DNA of 64,000 bases, from the NCBI GenBank assembly GCA_023434025.1, contig JAEYTL010000023.1:24776-88775 (forward strand), in the 5' to 3' direction. Shown piece after piece: positions 63,836 to 64,000 of the stretch. Under the pieces are notes generated by a model. It ran no database searches. It saw only the letters and a program-made list of their open reading frames with translations, and was not told the DNA's origin. Source of the DNA: Bacteroidota bacterium (GTDB lineage Bacteria; Bacteroidota; Bacteroidia; Flavobacteriales; Flavobacteriaceae). Both the position numbers and the translations under genes were made by a program. The number at the start of each line of letters is the position of its first letter. Positions within the stretch are counted from its first letter, which is position 1.

Positions 63836-64000
63836 ACACCGAGACTTTTCTTTAATGGAACACGGATTCCGATAGCTCCTATGTTTGTAAAATAAAGTTG
63901 ATATTTAAATTTGAAGAAATAAAGTGAAAAGGAAGAGAGTATACCGATGGCTAAATAACTCTTGAAGTATATTGTCCGATAGATATTACCTCTTTCTTTT
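63829..64000 (-). CDS. C-terminal fragment of an unknown protein
   Basis: An open minus-strand frame of 56 codons runs to the window edge and ends at a TAA (63829-63831) overlapping the omega-amidase stop by a few bp. It reads with alternating hydrophobic and polar residues (SFSLYFFKFKYQLYFTN, then IGIRVPLKKSLGVQ), as in membrane or outer-membrane proteins. The family is unknown. It could be an open frame by chance. Confidence 0.4.
   Translation of the reverse strand, partial: KERGNIYRTIYFKSYLAIGILSSFSLYFFKFKYQLYFTNIGAIGIRVPLKKSLGVQ

Overview
The window comes from a low-GC member of the Bacteroidota, most likely a Flavobacteriaceae species close to Flavobacterium. Four things point there. 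There is a secreted protein with a type IX secretion (T9SS) C-terminal sorting domain. The acpP-fabF-rnc-IPExxxVDY-pyk gene order is typical of the group. There is an OmpA-family protein with thrombospondin type-3 repeats. Several promoters fit the Bacteroidota pattern TTG-N18-20-TAnnTTTG (acpP, ompA, sdhCAB, small RNA 1). I see no tRNA, rRNA, CRISPR array or intact insertion sequence.

Layout. 1-8.5 kb is a haem locus: hemH, a lipoprotein hydrolase and an AraC regulator run leftward; hemA, hemC, a two-gene K+ uptake system (KtrB/TrkH-like and KtrA/TrkA-like), hemD and hemE run rightward. 8.5-11.3 kb holds a small lipoprotein, a T9SS cargo protein, a lone PAS protein and a Bax-inhibitor-1 membrane protein. 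11.3-17 kb is housekeeping: pyk, IPExxxVDY protein, rnc, fabF, acpP, purN, rnhA. 17-20 kb is a two-component system followed by two PepSY-like secreted proteins; the same tandem operator-like sequence lies in front of the regulator gene and the first PepSY gene. 20.2-27.7 kb is a sugar-utilisation operon (GH13, GH127, MFS transporter, TIM-barrel isomerase, PhyH-type dioxygenase) divergent from its probable AraC regulator. 27.7-31.7 kb has a PfkB kinase, an extended PurF-like protein, a tandem pair of probable small RNAs and an Fe/Mn superoxide dismutase. 31.8-40.5 kb encodes AddA- and AddB-like recombination proteins with kbl and an ompA gene between them. 40.5-47.5 kb has a hydrolase with heptanucleotide repeats in its leader, aminopeptidase P, a large BNR-repeat protein, a ChaN-like protein and a lipoprotein. 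47.6-51.3 kb is sdhCAB.

51.5-59.2 kb is the most unusual part: a four-gene minus-strand operon encoding an MmeI-like DNA methyltransferase, an AlbA_2/GHKL ATP-binding protein, an SF2 helicase and a GIY-YIG protein. It is bracketed by near-identical 41/42-bp direct repeats, which suggests an inserted islet. It looks like a restriction-modification-type defence system in which modification, translocation and cleavage are carried on separate proteins. I cannot match it to a named system from memory. To its right are a GH92 mannosidase, a small secreted protein, an omega-amidase and a partial gene.

All calls come from reading translations and DNA by eye. No database searches were run.
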